DNA of 64,000 bases, from assembly GCA_947498985.1 (NCBI GenBank), contig CANMMF010000001.1:186001-250000 (forward strand), read 5' to 3'. Below the pieces are notes generated by a model. That model was not told the DNA's origin, ran no database searches, and saw nothing but the letters and a program-made list of their open reading frames with translations. Of this stretch, positions 1 to 9,432 are shown in pieces. Position numbers and translations under genes: made by a program. Source of the stretch: an uncultured Paracoccaceae bacterium (GTDB taxonomy: Bacteria > Pseudomonadota > Alphaproteobacteria > Rhodobacterales > Rhodobacteraceae). Within the stretch, counting starts at the first letter, position 1. Each line of letters opens with the position of its first letter.

Positions 1-497
1 CAGGTCACCAGCAGTGCCGCCCCAACCGCCAAGGCGCCCAGATTGGCCCCCCCGATGGCGAGATAGTACTGCCGCATGCGGCCCGCACGGGTCAGCGCCG
101 CGGTGGCCCAGCCAATCATCGCCGCGAAGGGCTGCAGCAGACCGAAAGCGCGCAGCACCGGGCCAAGATCGGGCGCCTCGAAGGCCCGGGCCAGAGCGCC
201 CGAGGCAAGGAAAATCACCAGCCCGCCCACACTGCCGATCCCGGTCATCACCCAGAACATGCTCGACAGAACCGCGTCATCCTCTTCGTCGGAATTCACG
301 ACAAAATGGAAATAGCCGGTATAGGTCAGCATCACGACAAATTCGGCAAAGACCACGGCCAGCGTGTAGACGCCGTATTCCGCGGTGGTCAGGAACGCCG
401 CCGCCAGAAGCGTGATCAAAAGAGCGGCCATTTGCTGGGAACCGAGACCAGCCAGCGACAGAGCGGCGTTTGCCCCCCCTCGTTTCCTGACGCTCAA
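1..497 (-). CDS. Polysaccharide flippase (Wzx/MOP family), partial, C-terminus beyond window
   Basis: The first ~165 residues of an integral membrane protein are read on the minus strand; the gene runs off the left edge. The segment has alternating hydrophobic stretches (AALLITLLAAAFLTTAEYGV, then VVFAEFVVMLTYTGYFHFVV, then a third near GGLVIFLASGALAR), the pattern of oligosaccharide flippases that move lipid-linked repeat units across the inner membrane. I chose a TTG start at 497 because GAGGG lies about 8 nt upstream and the next ATG (431) would cut into the first membrane segment. It is divergent from the copolymerase at 744 and belongs to the exopolysaccharide locus. The family call is from the hydrophobic pattern and context; other multi-spanning exporters are possible. 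Confidence 0.7.
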   Translation of the reverse strand, partial: MSVRKRGGANAALSLAGLGSQQMAALLITLLAAAFLTTAEYGVYTLAVVFAEFVVMLTYTGYFHFVVNSDEEDDAVLSSMFWVMTGIGSVGGLVIFLASGALARAFEAPDLGPVLRAFGLLQPFAAMIGWATAALTRAGRMRQYYLAIGGANLGALAVGAALLVT

Positions 498-743
498 ACC
501 CGCACCCTCGTGATTGGTCCAGCTGCGGCGCCATTCAGGCCTGCGGCACAAACCAGTCCTGGCGATGAGGATATGCAGGCGGGCACGCTGATCAACCTTT
601 CCAAACGCTCCGCGCACCGTGCCGGGCGTCTGTGCATAACACAACCATATTGCGAGTTGGGCCGGGGTCACTCCGCCGGATTTTGCAGCACCTGCGTGGA
701 TCCAGACGGATCGCCGGTCCGAACAGGATAGAAAGGACCAAAA

Positions 744-2909
744 GTGGAGCTTTTCAAAACACAACGCGTCGATACCGGCGTTTTCAGACCGGGCGCGCGG
801 CGTATGCGCGCAAATGCCGGGGCCGACACAGTCCCGCCCGATGACACGGTGGAGCTGCTGGCGCTTGGCCGCGCGCTCTGGCGGCGCAAGGGGCTGGTGG
901 CTCTGGCCACGCTGCTTCTGGGCGCTGCCTTTTTCGCCGTCACGTCGCTGCAACCGCGGCACTACACGGCCGGTGCGACGGTGATCCTCGATCCGCGCGA
1001 ACAGCAGATCCTCGGCGGGCAGGATCAGGTGGTCTCGGACCTCAAGCTCAGCACGCCCATTCTGGAATCGCAGATGCCGATCCTGCGGTCCTCGAGCCTG
1101 CTGCAATCGGTAGTCGCACGTCTCGGAGTGGAGCGCTTTGACCAGTTCGCGCCAGCGGAGCCCTCCTCTGCGCCCCTGCCCTCCGATCCGGCACGCGAGA
1201 CCCGCATCATCGCGCAGCTGCGCGACGGTATCGATGTGCGCCGGGTGGGCGATTCCTACGTCATCGCGATCAGCGTCACGACCACCGATCCGCAGCTTTC
1301 GGCGGATGTCGCCAACGCGCTGGCCGACAGCTATATCGACGCGCAGCTGGCCGACCGGCGACGGGTGGCCGAACAGGCCACGCAATGGCTTGCCGATCAG
1401 GTCGTCGCGCGGCGCAACGACCTGGCGCGCGCAGAGCAGACGGTGGAGGCCTATAAGCGCGATCAGCTGGCCGCCGCCGGGGCCTCCGAAGCGGTTTTGC
1501 AGCAGCAATTGCTGGAGTTGAACCAGCAGATCGCCATCGCCAGATCCGAGCGCGCGACAGAGCGGGCGCGGCTGGAACGGATCGAGGCGTCGCGTGACGC
1601 GCGCGGGGCCGCGGCCGCGGCAGAGGCGCTGCGCACGCCCTTTCTCGACGGGTTGCGCAGCCGGAGGTTCGATCTGGCGCGCGACGAGGCCCGGCTGGCT
1701 GCCTCGCTTGGTCCGACCCATCCCGATCGCCGGCAGCTGGTCGCGGAAATCGCGCAGATCGATGCCGCGATCGCCGCCGAAGTGCAGATCATCGCGGATG
1801 GCCACCGCAACGAGCTGGAGATCCTCAACATCCGCGACCAGGCCCTGCAACGCGAGGTGGATGCGCTGGAATCGCAGCTGTCGGACATGGCCGCGACCTC
1901 GCTGCAACTGCGCGAACTGGAACGCGAGGCGGACGCCGCGCGCGCCGGGTTCGAGGCGCTGCAAAGCCGTCTGGGCGAGATCCGGGCCCAGGTCGAGATC
2001 CAGCGCGCCGAAGCGCGGCTGGTGAACGCCGCACAGATCCCGCTTGCGCCCTCGGCGCCGCGGGTGACCTTGATGACGGCGGTGGGCGGCGCTTTCGGGC
2101 TGACGCTGGGGCTGATGCTGGCGCTTGCATTGGAGCGTCTGGGGGCCGGGTACACGCAAGGCGCCGCGCTCGAGCGGCAGACCCGTCTGCCGGTGCTGGC
2201 CACCCTGCCCCGGGTGCATCTGACCCATCCGCAGGCGGTGCTGGGGCTTCTCGGCAAGGACCGGTTTTCGCTGCTGGCCGAACGCATCAGGCAGCTTCGC
2301 ATGACGCTGATGCTCAATGCGACCGAGGGCCGTCCGATCAGCGTTGTGCTGCTCTCTTCGGTCCCAGACGAAGGCAAGACCACCACCGCCCTGGCGCTCG
2401 CGCGGTCCTTTGCAGATGCCGGTGTCAAAGCGGTTTTCGTGGATCTCGACACGCGCCGCTCGCTGGCGCCCGGCACGCTTTCGACCGTGCCGCGGGCAGA
2501 GCTTGGCGACTGGGTCAGCGGCGCGGCAGAGCTTGACGACATCGTCGCGCAGACCGATACGACCGGGCTGTCGGTGATCGGGACCGCGCAGGGCAACGCG
2601 CTACTGGCGGACGCGATGAACGCCGCGCGATTGCGCGATCTGGTCCAGGCGCTGAACCAGCGCTTCGATGCGGTGGTCATCGACGCGCCGCCGATCCTTG
2701 CGGTGCCGGACGGGCTCTCCATCGCCGCGGCGGTCGATCAGATCCTCTACGTCGTGCGACACCGCACAACGTCACGCCGCTCCGTGCGCTACGGTCTTGC
2801 CACGCTGCAGCATGTCGGGTTGCGCCCGTCGGGATTTGTCATCACCAAGGCCGATCTGGACGCCGACCCGGATGGCTACGCGCTGGGATATACCTACCGT
2901 GACGTCTAG
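744..2909 (+). CDS. Polysaccharide copolymerase with fused BY-kinase domain (Wzc/ExoP type)
   Basis: A 721-residue inner-membrane protein that would set chain length and energise export of the polysaccharide. An N-terminal Wzz domain has one membrane segment at about 50-69, then a long Arg/Ala/Glu-rich coiled-coil periplasmic region, and a second membrane segment at about 441-462. The cytoplasmic kinase domain follows: Walker A SVPDEGKTTTA near 538-548, Walker A' VFVDLDTRR near 562-570 and Walker B VVIDAPPIL near 640. The C-terminus ends in a short tyrosine cluster (GYALGYTYRDV), the expected autophosphorylation tail, smaller than in classical Wzc. GTG start at 744 with GAAAGGA 7 nt upstream. 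Walker A' differs from the usual DxDxR(R)P form by TRR, but the key Asp residues are there. Confidence 0.9.
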   Translation: MELFKTQRVDTGVFRPGARRMRANAGADTVPPDDTVELLALGRALWRRKGLVALATLLLGAAFFAVTSLQPRHYTAGATVILDPREQQILGGQDQVVSDLKLSTPILESQMPILRSSSLLQSVVARLGVERFDQFAPAEPSSAPLPSDPARETRIIAQLRDGIDVRRVGDSYVIAISVTTTDPQLSADVANALADSYIDAQLADRRRVAEQATQWLADQVVARRNDLARAEQTVEAYKRDQLAAAGASEAVLQQQLLELNQQIAIARSERATERARLERIEASRDARGAAAAAEALRTPFLDGLRSRRFDLARDEARLAASLGPTHPDRRQLVAEIAQIDAAIAAEVQIIADGHRNELEILNIRDQALQREVDALESQLSDMAATSLQLRELEREADAARAGFEALQSRLGEIRAQVEIQRAEARLVNAAQIPLAPSAPRVTLMTAVGGAFGLTLGLMLALALERLGAGYTQGAALERQTRLPVLATLPRVHLTHPQAVLGLLGKDRFSLLAERIRQLRMTLMLNATEGRPISVVLLSSVPDEGKTTTALALARSFADAGVKAVFVDLDTRRSLAPGTLSTVPRAELGDWVSGAAELDDIVAQTDTTGLSVIGTAQGNALLADAMNAARLRDLVQALNQRFDAVVIDAPPILAVPDGLSIAAAVDQILYVVRHRTTSRRSVRYGLATLQHVGLRPSGFVITKADLDADPDGYALGYTYRDV

Positions 2910-3018
2910 ATTGAACGGCATCTTTCGCTCAAAGGATGCATCGCGATTCACGCGACCGCGGCCCATTTCCCCCATGCGCTCGCACCTGCGCAGTCTTTCC
3001 GCATCAAACCCGTCATGC

Positions 3019-3196
3019 TTAACCAAATATTAAACGCTGCCCCCCAGCAATGAGCATGTCTTTTCTTGGGCAGGACCATGCACTCGCTTTTGTTTTGTAA
3101 CCGGTATCACGCCTGCAGATGTGGGTCAGCGGATCACCCCGCCAGAAACGACCGTCCCTTCACCACTATTGGGCCAACGAATTAACAGAGGTTAAT
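3019..3196. promoter_or_regulatory. CtrA-like boxes in the 343-bp gap before the sugar transferase
   Basis: The 343-bp gap 2910-3252 holds no gene I can support. It does hold TTAA-N7-TTAA at 3019-3033, which is exactly the consensus of the alphaproteobacterial response regulator CtrA, and a second TTAA-N6-TTAA inside the inverted repeat ATTAAC-AGAG-GTTAAT at 3181-3196. The gap is AT-rich compared with its neighbours, consistent with a promoter region for the gene at 3253. Binding by CtrA is inference; TTAA pairs can also occur by chance in AT-rich stretches. Confidence 0.4.
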
Positions 3197-3252
3197 GCGC
3201 ATCGGTCTGTTCCGGTGACAAAAAACCTCGATTGCGACGACGGAGAGATCAG

Positions 3253-3936
3253 ATGTCAAAGCGTTTCGCTGCCGACAAATTCGCCAGTCTCGACTTCCCC
3301 CAACCGGCATTGCGCTCGTTTCCCGGCTATACCGGCGTCTTCAAGCGTGTTCTGGACATCGCGCTTGCACTGCTGTTGCTGCCCGCGCTTGTGCCGGTGA
3401 TTGCAACGCTTGCGGTGCTGACCCGTCTTGACGGCGCTCCGGCGTTTTTCGGGCACAGGCGCGTCGGTCAAGGCGGCCGCCCCTTCACCTGCTGGAAGAT
3501 CCGCACCATGGTCCCGGACGCCCAGCAGCGGCTGGAGCGTCTTCTGGCCGCCGACCCTCAAGCACAGCAGCGCTGGTGCAATGAACGCAAACTCGCGCAT
3601 GACCCGCGTGTCACGCGGTTTGGCGCCTTCCTGCGCAAAAGCTCGCTCGATGAGCTGCCCCAGATCTGGAACGTGCTGCGCGGCGAGATGAGCCTTGTCG
3701 GCCCGCGCCCGGTGCCCGAGGACGAGTTGCAGGCCCAGTATGCAGGCAAGAAATGGGTGTATCAGGCCGTGCGCCCCGGGGTCACCGGTCTCTGGCAGGT
3801 GTCGGGGCGCAACGAGGTCAGCTATGCCGAGCGCATCGCCCTGGACATGCGGTATTTCGAGACGCTGTCGCTGCGGACGGATCTCGTGATCCTGCTGAGA
3901 ACCATCGCGGCGGTGCTCACGGGCACCGGCAGATAA
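3253..3936 (+). CDS. Initiating sugar transferase (ExoY/WcaJ family, undecaprenyl-phosphate)
   Basis: A 227-residue bacterial sugar transferase (PF02397 type) that transfers a sugar-1-phosphate from a nucleotide sugar to undecaprenyl phosphate, the first committed step of repeat-unit assembly. Visible landmarks are the membrane hairpin following [20 protein letters not shown] (about 30-55), KIRTM near 82, and the core [20 protein letters not shown] followed by SLVGPRP near 146-152. [11 protein letters not shown] follows. Start ATG 3253 is chosen over an upstream in-frame TTG at 3232 because GGAGAG sits at 3242-3247. It lies 13 nt before the GT2 gene, so the two are likely co-transcribed. Confidence 0.93.
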   Translation: MSKRFAADKFASLDFPQPALRSFPGYTGVFKRVLDIALALLLLPALVPVIATLAVLTRLDGAPAFFGHRRVGQGGRPFTCWKIRTMVPDAQQRLERLLAADPQAQQRWCNERKLAHDPRVTRFGAFLRKSSLDELPQIWNVLRGEMSLVGPRPVPEDELQAQYAGKKWVYQAVRPGVTGLWQVSGRNEVSYAERIALDMRYFETLSLRTDLVILLRTIAAVLTGTGR

Positions 3937-3949
3937 CGGCACAGGCAGG

Positions 3950-4825
3950 ATGCGCGTCGCGATCATCATCTGCTCGGTCGGCCGCCCCGAAACGCTGGCC
4001 ACCTTGCTGCCATGGATCGCGCGGCAGAGCGTGGCCCCCTCCGAACTGGTCCTCGTCGTCACCGGCCCGGCGGATGTGCCGGACCTGCGAGCGCTGCCGG
4101 AGGCCAGGGTGCTATTTGCCGAGCGCGGCTTGCCGAAACAGCGCAACCGGGGCCTCGACGCGGTTGCGGGGCGCTGCGACGTGGTGCTCTTCATCGACGA
4201 CGATTACCTGCCGACGCGCGATATGGTGGCGGGCGTGATCGAGGCGATGCAAACATGGCCCGACGCGGCGGGGGTCACCGGCCATCTGCTTGCCGATGGC
4301 ATCCACAAAGGCGGTGTCTCGATGGCGGCAGCGAGCCGGCTGATCGCCAGCCATGAAAACCGCGGCAAGACAGGGGCTCTGGCGCTTGAGCGCGATCTTG
4401 TGGGCCTTTACGGCTGCAACATGGCCGTCCGGTCCAGCGCCCTCGGCACCACCCGTTTCGACGAACGCCTGCCGCTTTACGGCTGGCAGGAGGATGTCGA
4501 TTTCGCCGCGCGCCTTCCCGGGGAAAAGCTGCGCACCGACGCCTTCGCCGGGGTGCATTGCGGCACCCCGCAGGGGCGCGAGACAAAAGGCCATCGTCTG
4601 GGCTACAGCCAGATCGCCAATGTCGTGTACCTGATGCGCAAAGGCTCCCTGCCGCCGGGATTTGCGTGGCGTCTGATGCTGCGCAGCCTGCTGGCCAATC
4701 ACGCGCGTTGCCTGCGTCCCGAACCCTGGATCGACAGGCGGGGGCGTCTGCGCGGCAACTGGCTGGCGCTCTGGGATGTGCTGCGCGGTCGCATCGACCC
4801 CGAACGCATTCTGGAGCTTGCATGA
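3950..4825 (+). CDS. Glycosyltransferase family 2
   Basis: A 291-residue cytoplasmic GT-A fold glycosyltransferase. The N-terminus VAIIICSVGRPETLATLL is the nucleotide-binding opening strand, and FIDDDY near 82-86 is the metal-binding DxD motif. QEDVDFAARL near 180 is the usual ED catalytic-base region of GT2 enzymes. It presumably adds a sugar to the lipid-linked intermediate started by the upstream transferase. A 19-codon reading frame (4822-4881) begins in the stop codon, but I see no reason to call it a gene. Confidence 0.85.
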   Translation: MRVAIIICSVGRPETLATLLPWIARQSVAPSELVLVVTGPADVPDLRALPEARVLFAERGLPKQRNRGLDAVAGRCDVVLFIDDDYLPTRDMVAGVIEAMQTWPDAAGVTGHLLADGIHKGGVSMAAASRLIASHENRGKTGALALERDLVGLYGCNMAVRSSALGTTRFDERLPLYGWQEDVDFAARLPGEKLRTDAFAGVHCGTPQGRETKGHRLGYSQIANVVYLMRKGSLPPGFAWRLMLRSLLANHARCLRPEPWIDRRGRLRGNWLALWDVLRGRIDPERILELA

Positions 4826-4882
4826 CATATGTCCCGACCTTCCCGTTCCCGCCCCGGGCCCGCCGGATGACGGTGGTCTGAC

Positions 4883-5854
4883 ATGGGGGCGATCGACAGA
4901 TCCCTGAGCCACGTGCCGACCCGTCGCCCACCGGCTCTGGTGCGCGACGTGGTTCTGGTCACCGGCGCACCGCGCTCGGGCACGACGGTGGTCGGCACGA
5001 AACTGGGCCTCGCCACCGGGGCCGCGGCGCTTTACGAGCCAATGAATGGCGACAGCGGCGACCGCGCCATCACCCGCTATTTCGAGCGTCCGGGACATGC
5101 GGGTTTCGAGTTTGCCACCTTTGACGATCTGGTGGCCCGGATCGCGGCGCTCGACCTGCATCTCAAGCCCGGCGTGTTCCGTCACGAACGCGGCGTGCGG
5201 CGGCTGGCCAAACACCTGATCGGCGGTCAATCGCGGCGCAGTCTGCGGGCAGCAAGGCGGTCGCGACAGGTGCAGACGGTGATCTGGAAAGACCCGATTG
5301 CGGCGCTCAGCGCCCGCGCGGCCATCGAGCGATTCGATCTGCCGGTGGTGGTCACCTACCGCCCGCCGGAAGCGGTTGTGGCGAGCTTCAAACGACTCAA
5401 CTGGTCGTTCGGGGTGTCTGACATGGCAGAGGCCCTGGGGCTGGAGACTCTCGACGGCGGGCCGCTGACACATGGTCTTGTCGACGCCGCCGCGGCGCTC
5501 TGGTCGATGCTCTACGGAGAAATCCTGGACCTCGCGCGGCGGTATCCTGAGATGGTCACTCTCGTGGATATGGAGCGCGCCATAGCCGATCCGCGCGGCG
5601 TCTACTCGTCGGTGTTTGCCCGGCTGGGTTTGACCTTGGGGCCTGTGGCAGAGGCCGGGCTGCACGCTGCCGAACAACAGCGCGATGCCACGGGGCAAAA
5701 CGATCTGCCGAGCGGGCATCCGCATTCGAAAAGGCGCAATCTGCGCGCCGCAAACCACTATTGGCGCCAGACCCTGAGCGGGGCGGAGGTTGCGCGGATC
5801 CGCAGCCGCTGCGCCCGCATCGAGGCGGGGTTTGCCGATCTGCACATGGCCTGA
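4883..5854 (+). CDS. Sulfotransferase family protein
   Basis: A 323-residue protein with the two PAPS-binding signatures of sulfotransferases: the P-loop-like 5'-phosphosulfate loop TGAPRSGTTVVG at about 27-38, and a 3'-phosphate region with VVTYRPPEAVVASFKRLNW near 155-173. The histidine-rich end and loss of any membrane segment suggest a cytosolic enzyme. Its place directly after the GT2 gene suggests sulfation of the exopolysaccharide or of a lipid-linked precursor; the acceptor cannot be read from sequence. It converges with a second sulfotransferase gene 13 bp downstream. Confidence 0.8.
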   Translation: MGAIDRSLSHVPTRRPPALVRDVVLVTGAPRSGTTVVGTKLGLATGAAALYEPMNGDSGDRAITRYFERPGHAGFEFATFDDLVARIAALDLHLKPGVFRHERGVRRLAKHLIGGQSRRSLRAARRSRQVQTVIWKDPIAALSARAAIERFDLPVVVTYRPPEAVVASFKRLNWSFGVSDMAEALGLETLDGGPLTHGLVDAAAALWSMLYGEILDLARRYPEMVTLVDMERAIADPRGVYSSVFARLGLTLGPVAEAGLHAAEQQRDATGQNDLPSGHPHSKRRNLRAANHYWRQTLSGAEVARIRSRCARIEAGFADLHMA

Positions 5855-5867
5855 CGCGCGAGACGGC

Positions 5868-6644
5868 TCAGGGTCCGAACCGGGCCAGCAACGCCGCATG
5901 GGCCTCAGCGCAGCGGTGCGCCAGCCGGTCGGGAAGCGCCTCTGGCGGCGGCAGGATCTGGGGCGCGGGCTGCGATCTCTCGATCCGTCTATGCGTGGCC
6001 GCGCGCGTCGGATCCCCGCCTCCGCCCTTGCTGGTTGCGGCATGGGGAATGTAGCGGTTTTCCAGCCGCGGCTGCAGCGCCAGCCACGCGCCCAGCCGGT
6101 CTATCGCGTCCTCCGGCGACGCCAGCAACCGCTCTGCCGTCAGCCCGAAACGCCGCTCTGGCGGGAACCTGTCCCAAAGCCGGGCCAGATGCGCCACGCG
6201 TGACGCATAATATGTGGCAGCGCCCTGCGGCGTGGTCAGATCCGCCATGCCGCTTTGCCGCGCGAGCGTGACGATGGACGGGATCGCGGCACCGGGACTG
6301 CGCAGCACAAAAACCGCGCGCGCGTCGAAAAACGCGCGCGGCACATCGGCGTCCAGCGCCGTGTGCAGGATCTTGTCGATGACATAGGGCGCGCGCGGAT
6401 GGAACGCGCGGCGCAGGGCCAGATTGACCAGCACCCGCCCCGGCGCGTCCTCGCGATCGTGGCGCACATGGGTCTCGCCGTAGCCCGAAATCGAGGGATG
6501 GCTGCAGAGCACATTGCTGAGCGCGGTGGTCGCGGCGCGCATGTGCGACAGCACAAAAATCCCGCGCGCATACTGTGCCTGAGGCGCCAGCCGCGCCGCC
6601 CGCCCGGCGCCTTGCTTGAGGGTCTCGCGCATCCGGAGGGTCAT
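5868..6644 (-). CDS. Second sulfotransferase-like protein
   Basis: A 258-residue protein. VLSHMRAATTALSNVLCSHP at 31-50 aligns with the 5'-phosphosulfate loop of sulfotransferases, but the usual RSGTT is RAATT here, so PAPS binding may be altered. FVLRSPGAAIPSIVTLAR (about 110-127) matches the 3'-phosphate-binding strand-loop-helix. Convergent with the other sulfotransferase. Two sulfotransferases in one polysaccharide locus suggest two sulfation positions, or one enzyme acting on another substrate. Confidence 0.65.
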   Translation of the reverse strand: MTLRMRETLKQGAGRAARLAPQAQYARGIFVLSHMRAATTALSNVLCSHPSISGYGETHVRHDREDAPGRVLVNLALRRAFHPRAPYVIDKILHTALDADVPRAFFDARAVFVLRSPGAAIPSIVTLARQSGMADLTTPQGAATYYASRVAHLARLWDRFPPERRFGLTAERLLASPEDAIDRLGAWLALQPRLENRYIPHAATSKGGGGDPTRAATHRRIERSQPAPQILPPPEALPDRLAHRCAEAHAALLARFGP

Positions 6645-7008
6645 TTGGTGATGCCAGCCGCACCGAGGCGTGGCCGGAACCGGCTGGGCCCGAGTATCGC
6701 GGGATGCAGGACGGGAATCGTCACGCAGTTAATCCCGAAGGGCATGAATGCGATGCCGGATGGTGCGGTCTTGCAGGCTCGTCTGACGCATCCTCGGTCT
6801 CTTCCGCTCGGCGTTGATGTCGCGAATAATGCCTAACGGTAAGTAAATAAGTGTTAAGATTTTGCGTATATCCATGCCTCCGATGCAATCCGAGAGAACA
6901 CGCCCTCCAATAGACAAAACGCTTCGCTGTGTCGCTGGCTGGCACACCGGAACTGGCATGTCTCGCGCATCGCTGAACCAGTCGCCCTCAGGCGCAGGCT
7001 GAGCCCGG
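6645..7008. other. 364-bp intergenic region upstream of the polymerase gene
   Basis: No convincing gene is seen. The right half is AT-richer and contains GTAA-N7-TTAA at 6843-6857, one base away from the CtrA consensus TTAA-N7-TTAA, which may echo the perfect site at 3019-3033. It lies between the divergent sulfotransferase (minus) and polymerase (plus) genes and so should hold both promoters. Confidence 0.35.
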
Positions 7009-8439
7009 ATGCAGTTTGTCGCCTCCACGCCGCTGGCCATGTTGCTTTGCGCCGCAATCCTGTGGCTTGGGCCGGTGCGGGGGGTGTGGCTGCTGTTTCT
7101 GACGATGCCGCTGGGCAGTTCCGCGGCCTTCAACCTCGCGGGACTGGGCACAATCACCCTGACCGACGCGGCTGTGCTGAGCATGTGCCTCTCGCTGCTG
7201 GTGCACCGCGTGCGGCTGGCCAGTGTGCTGGGCACGCTGACACCCGGCCAGCCGGGCTTTGCGTTGATCCTGACACTGTTGGTCGCAACGCTCGGCGCAG
7301 TTTTCCTGCCGCGGATCTTTGCGGGCGACACGGAGGTCTTTGTCATCGGCCGGCAAGGGCGCGCGGCAGAGCTGATGCTGAACCCGCTCGGCCCGGTCAG
7401 CAGCAATCCCGGGCAGGTGTTCCGGCTGACGATCTCGGTGGCGGCCTTCGTGCTGCTGGCGACCGTGTTCCGGCGCAGCGGCGACAGTCGCGCGGTGCTG
7501 CGCGCGGTGGTCGCCGCCTCGCTTTTGCATGTTGCGGTGTCGCTGGCGGATCTGGCCTCAGGCGTGCTGGGCCGCGACCCGCTGGCGATGCTGCGCACCG
7601 GCTTTGTCAACGTGCTCGACAACCAGGTGATCCTCGGAATGCGCCGCCTGATCGGAGCCTTCTCTGAGCCGTCCTCCTACGCGTATTACACCGTCGGGCT
7701 GTTCGGGTTCTGGCTGCGCTACTGGTTCGGCGCGCGCTCTGCCGGTGCGGCGGCGATGCTGCTTGTGGTGATCGTGCTGCTCGCGCGCTCCACCTCCAGC
7801 GCGGCCTGGCTCACCGCCACCGCGTTCCTGGCGCTTTTTGCCGTGTTGCAGATCCACCGCGTGGGCCGGAACCCGCGGGCCGCGCTGCTTTACGTGAGCC
7901 TCGTCTGCCTTGTGCCCGCTGCGGCTGCGACGATTGCGCTGGCCTATTCATTTGTGCCTCTGGTCTCCGGGCTGCTGGATCAGCTTGTCTTCGGCAAGCT
8001 CGAGACACGTTCCGGGGTAGAACGCATGACCTGGAACCTTCAGGCGCTGCGCAATTTTGCCGAGACCTACGGGCTGGGCGCGGGGATGGGCAGCCTGCGG
8101 GGCTCGGGCTGGTTATTCGTGACGCTTGGCAGCCTCGGTACATTGGGAACAGGGCTGTATCTGTGGTTCCTCTACTCGGTCTTTCTGGCGCGTCCCGCCG
8201 GGGTTGCGGCAGGCGGCCATCAGGCGCTGGTCGCCGCGTCGCTGCAATCGGGATGTGCCGCGATCCTGTTGCAGGCCTGCCTGACCAAGCCCTATCCCAA
8301 CCTCGAGACACCGTTTTTCGCCATGGCCGGGCTGGCGGTCGGGTTGCTGAGATATCTGGCGCTCAACGCGGGCGCGCGGGCGCAAATGCCGGACCCAGGG
8401 CCCCCGGTCTGGCGCGGAGAGGTTGGGGCAGTGCGGTGA
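7009..8439 (+). CDS. O-antigen ligase/Wzy-like polysaccharide polymerase
   Basis: A 476-residue, highly hydrophobic protein with about 10-12 membrane segments, e.g. LAMLLCAAILWLGPVRG at the N-terminus and AAMLLVVIVLLARSTSSAAW in the middle. A large loop (about residues 330-365) contains RSGVERMTWNLQALRNFAET, then GLGAGMGSLRGSGW, typical of O-antigen-ligase-like proteins (Wzy_C). It would polymerise repeat units on the periplasmic side. Family identity rests on topology and these loop motifs, not on catalytic residues. Confidence 0.75.
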   Translation: MQFVASTPLAMLLCAAILWLGPVRGVWLLFLTMPLGSSAAFNLAGLGTITLTDAAVLSMCLSLLVHRVRLASVLGTLTPGQPGFALILTLLVATLGAVFLPRIFAGDTEVFVIGRQGRAAELMLNPLGPVSSNPGQVFRLTISVAAFVLLATVFRRSGDSRAVLRAVVAASLLHVAVSLADLASGVLGRDPLAMLRTGFVNVLDNQVILGMRRLIGAFSEPSSYAYYTVGLFGFWLRYWFGARSAGAAAMLLVVIVLLARSTSSAAWLTATAFLALFAVLQIHRVGRNPRAALLYVSLVCLVPAAAATIALAYSFVPLVSGLLDQLVFGKLETRSGVERMTWNLQALRNFAETYGLGAGMGSLRGSGWLFVTLGSLGTLGTGLYLWFLYSVFLARPAGVAAGGHQALVAASLQSGCAAILLQACLTKPYPNLETPFFAMAGLAVGLLRYLALNAGARAQMPDPGPPVWRGEVGAVR

Positions 8440-8535
8440 CGGGCAGGACCAAGCCTGCCAAAGCCGCAACAGAAAACGCAGCGCCGGACGGACCGACGCT
8501 GCGCTTCAGGTGGTTTCGGAAAGATCGGTGGCGGC

Positions 8536-9312
8536 TCAGAGCCCCCATTTCTCCGCAGTGGTCTCAAAGAAGCCCTGCGCCTTTTTCAACTCCACCCAGC
8601 TGTTGACGTAGTTGATCCAGACCTGATCGGTCTGCGGCAGCAGCATCGCAATGGGCGTCGGCGCGCGCGCCTCGGTCACATTGATCTGGCGCAGGTTGGG
8701 AAACTTCCCGAGCAGTGTCGAACCTTCGATATTGGAGGTCACAAACACATCCGCGCGGCCCGACAGGACCTCCTGAAAGCCCCGGGCGGGGGCTTCGACG
8801 ACGATGATCTCGGCCTCGGGGAACCACTCGCGCACCAGCTTTTCGAACGTCGTGCCGAGGGTTGTGGCCACCTTGACCTCGCCCTTGTTCACCGAGTCCC
8901 AGCTGTCGAACCCGTCGATCTTGTCGGCGGTGGTGAAGGGCAGCATCTCGACCGAGATATAGCTCGCCGAATAACCCGCCGCCTTCAGCCGCGCCGGGCT
9001 GATCGAGGCCGATCCGGTCATGTGGTAATTGCCCGCGACAACGCCGTTCACCAGCGTCTTCCAGTCGGTCGGCACAAATTCCAGCTCGACCCCGAGATCG
9101 GTGGCCAGTTCGGTCATCACGTCGATGTCGAAGCCCTTGTAGGAATTGGTGGACGGATCGCGCACCGACATCGGGTTCCAGTCGCCGGTGGTGCCGACCT
9201 TGAGCACGCCATTGCTCAGAATGTCATTTAACGCAGATTGCGCCGCCGCCGGCGCGCCGGTCATCGTTGCCGCAAAAGCAAGGCTTGCGCCGAGCATCTT
9301 CAGAAAACGCAT
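8536..9312 (-). CDS. Polar amino-acid-type ABC transporter substrate-binding protein
   Basis: A 258-residue periplasmic protein of the SBP_bac_3 family. Residues 1-24 form a signal peptide (FLKMLGASLAFAATMTGAPA), followed by the family opening LKVGTTGDWNPMSVRDP and the GFDIDVMTELATDLG helix. ATG 9312 is chosen because GGGGGA stands just upstream and the signal peptide begins here; an in-frame extension upstream has no signal features. Divergent from the ATPase-permease pair at 9433-10952, with a 120-bp shared promoter gap. The substrate is unknown; the adjacency to pobA raises an aromatic or amino acid ligand as possibilities. Confidence 0.88.
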   Translation of the reverse strand: MRFLKMLGASLAFAATMTGAPAAAQSALNDILSNGVLKVGTTGDWNPMSVRDPSTNSYKGFDIDVMTELATDLGVELEFVPTDWKTLVNGVVAGNYHMTGSASISPARLKAAGYSASYISVEMLPFTTADKIDGFDSWDSVNKGEVKVATTLGTTFEKLVREWFPEAEIIVVEAPARGFQEVLSGRADVFVTSNIEGSTLLGKFPNLRQINVTEARAPTPIAMLLPQTDQVWINYVNSWVELKKAQGFFETTAEKWGL

Positions 9313-9432
9313 CGTTTTCCCCCATGTGGTTGGTTTTATGAACTCAGTTGTCTCTGATCTCGGTAATTTTTGTATAGATTTTCCGCTGGTTAAAGTATCA
9401 ATGACGGATGTCCGTAACACAAGGTCCGCGCG

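Noticed and set aside
1463-2722. Long open frame on the minus strand across the copolymerase gene
   Set aside because: Shadow frame from high-GC codon usage: arginine- and serine-rich, no domain, fully antisense to a recognised gene.
4822-4881. 19-codon frame between GT2 and sulfotransferase
   Set aside because: Too short, overlapping the GT2 stop, with no supporting feature.
4112-6043. 643-codon minus-strand frame across GT2 and sulfotransferase
   Set aside because: Arg/Pro/His-rich shadow antisense to two recognised genes.
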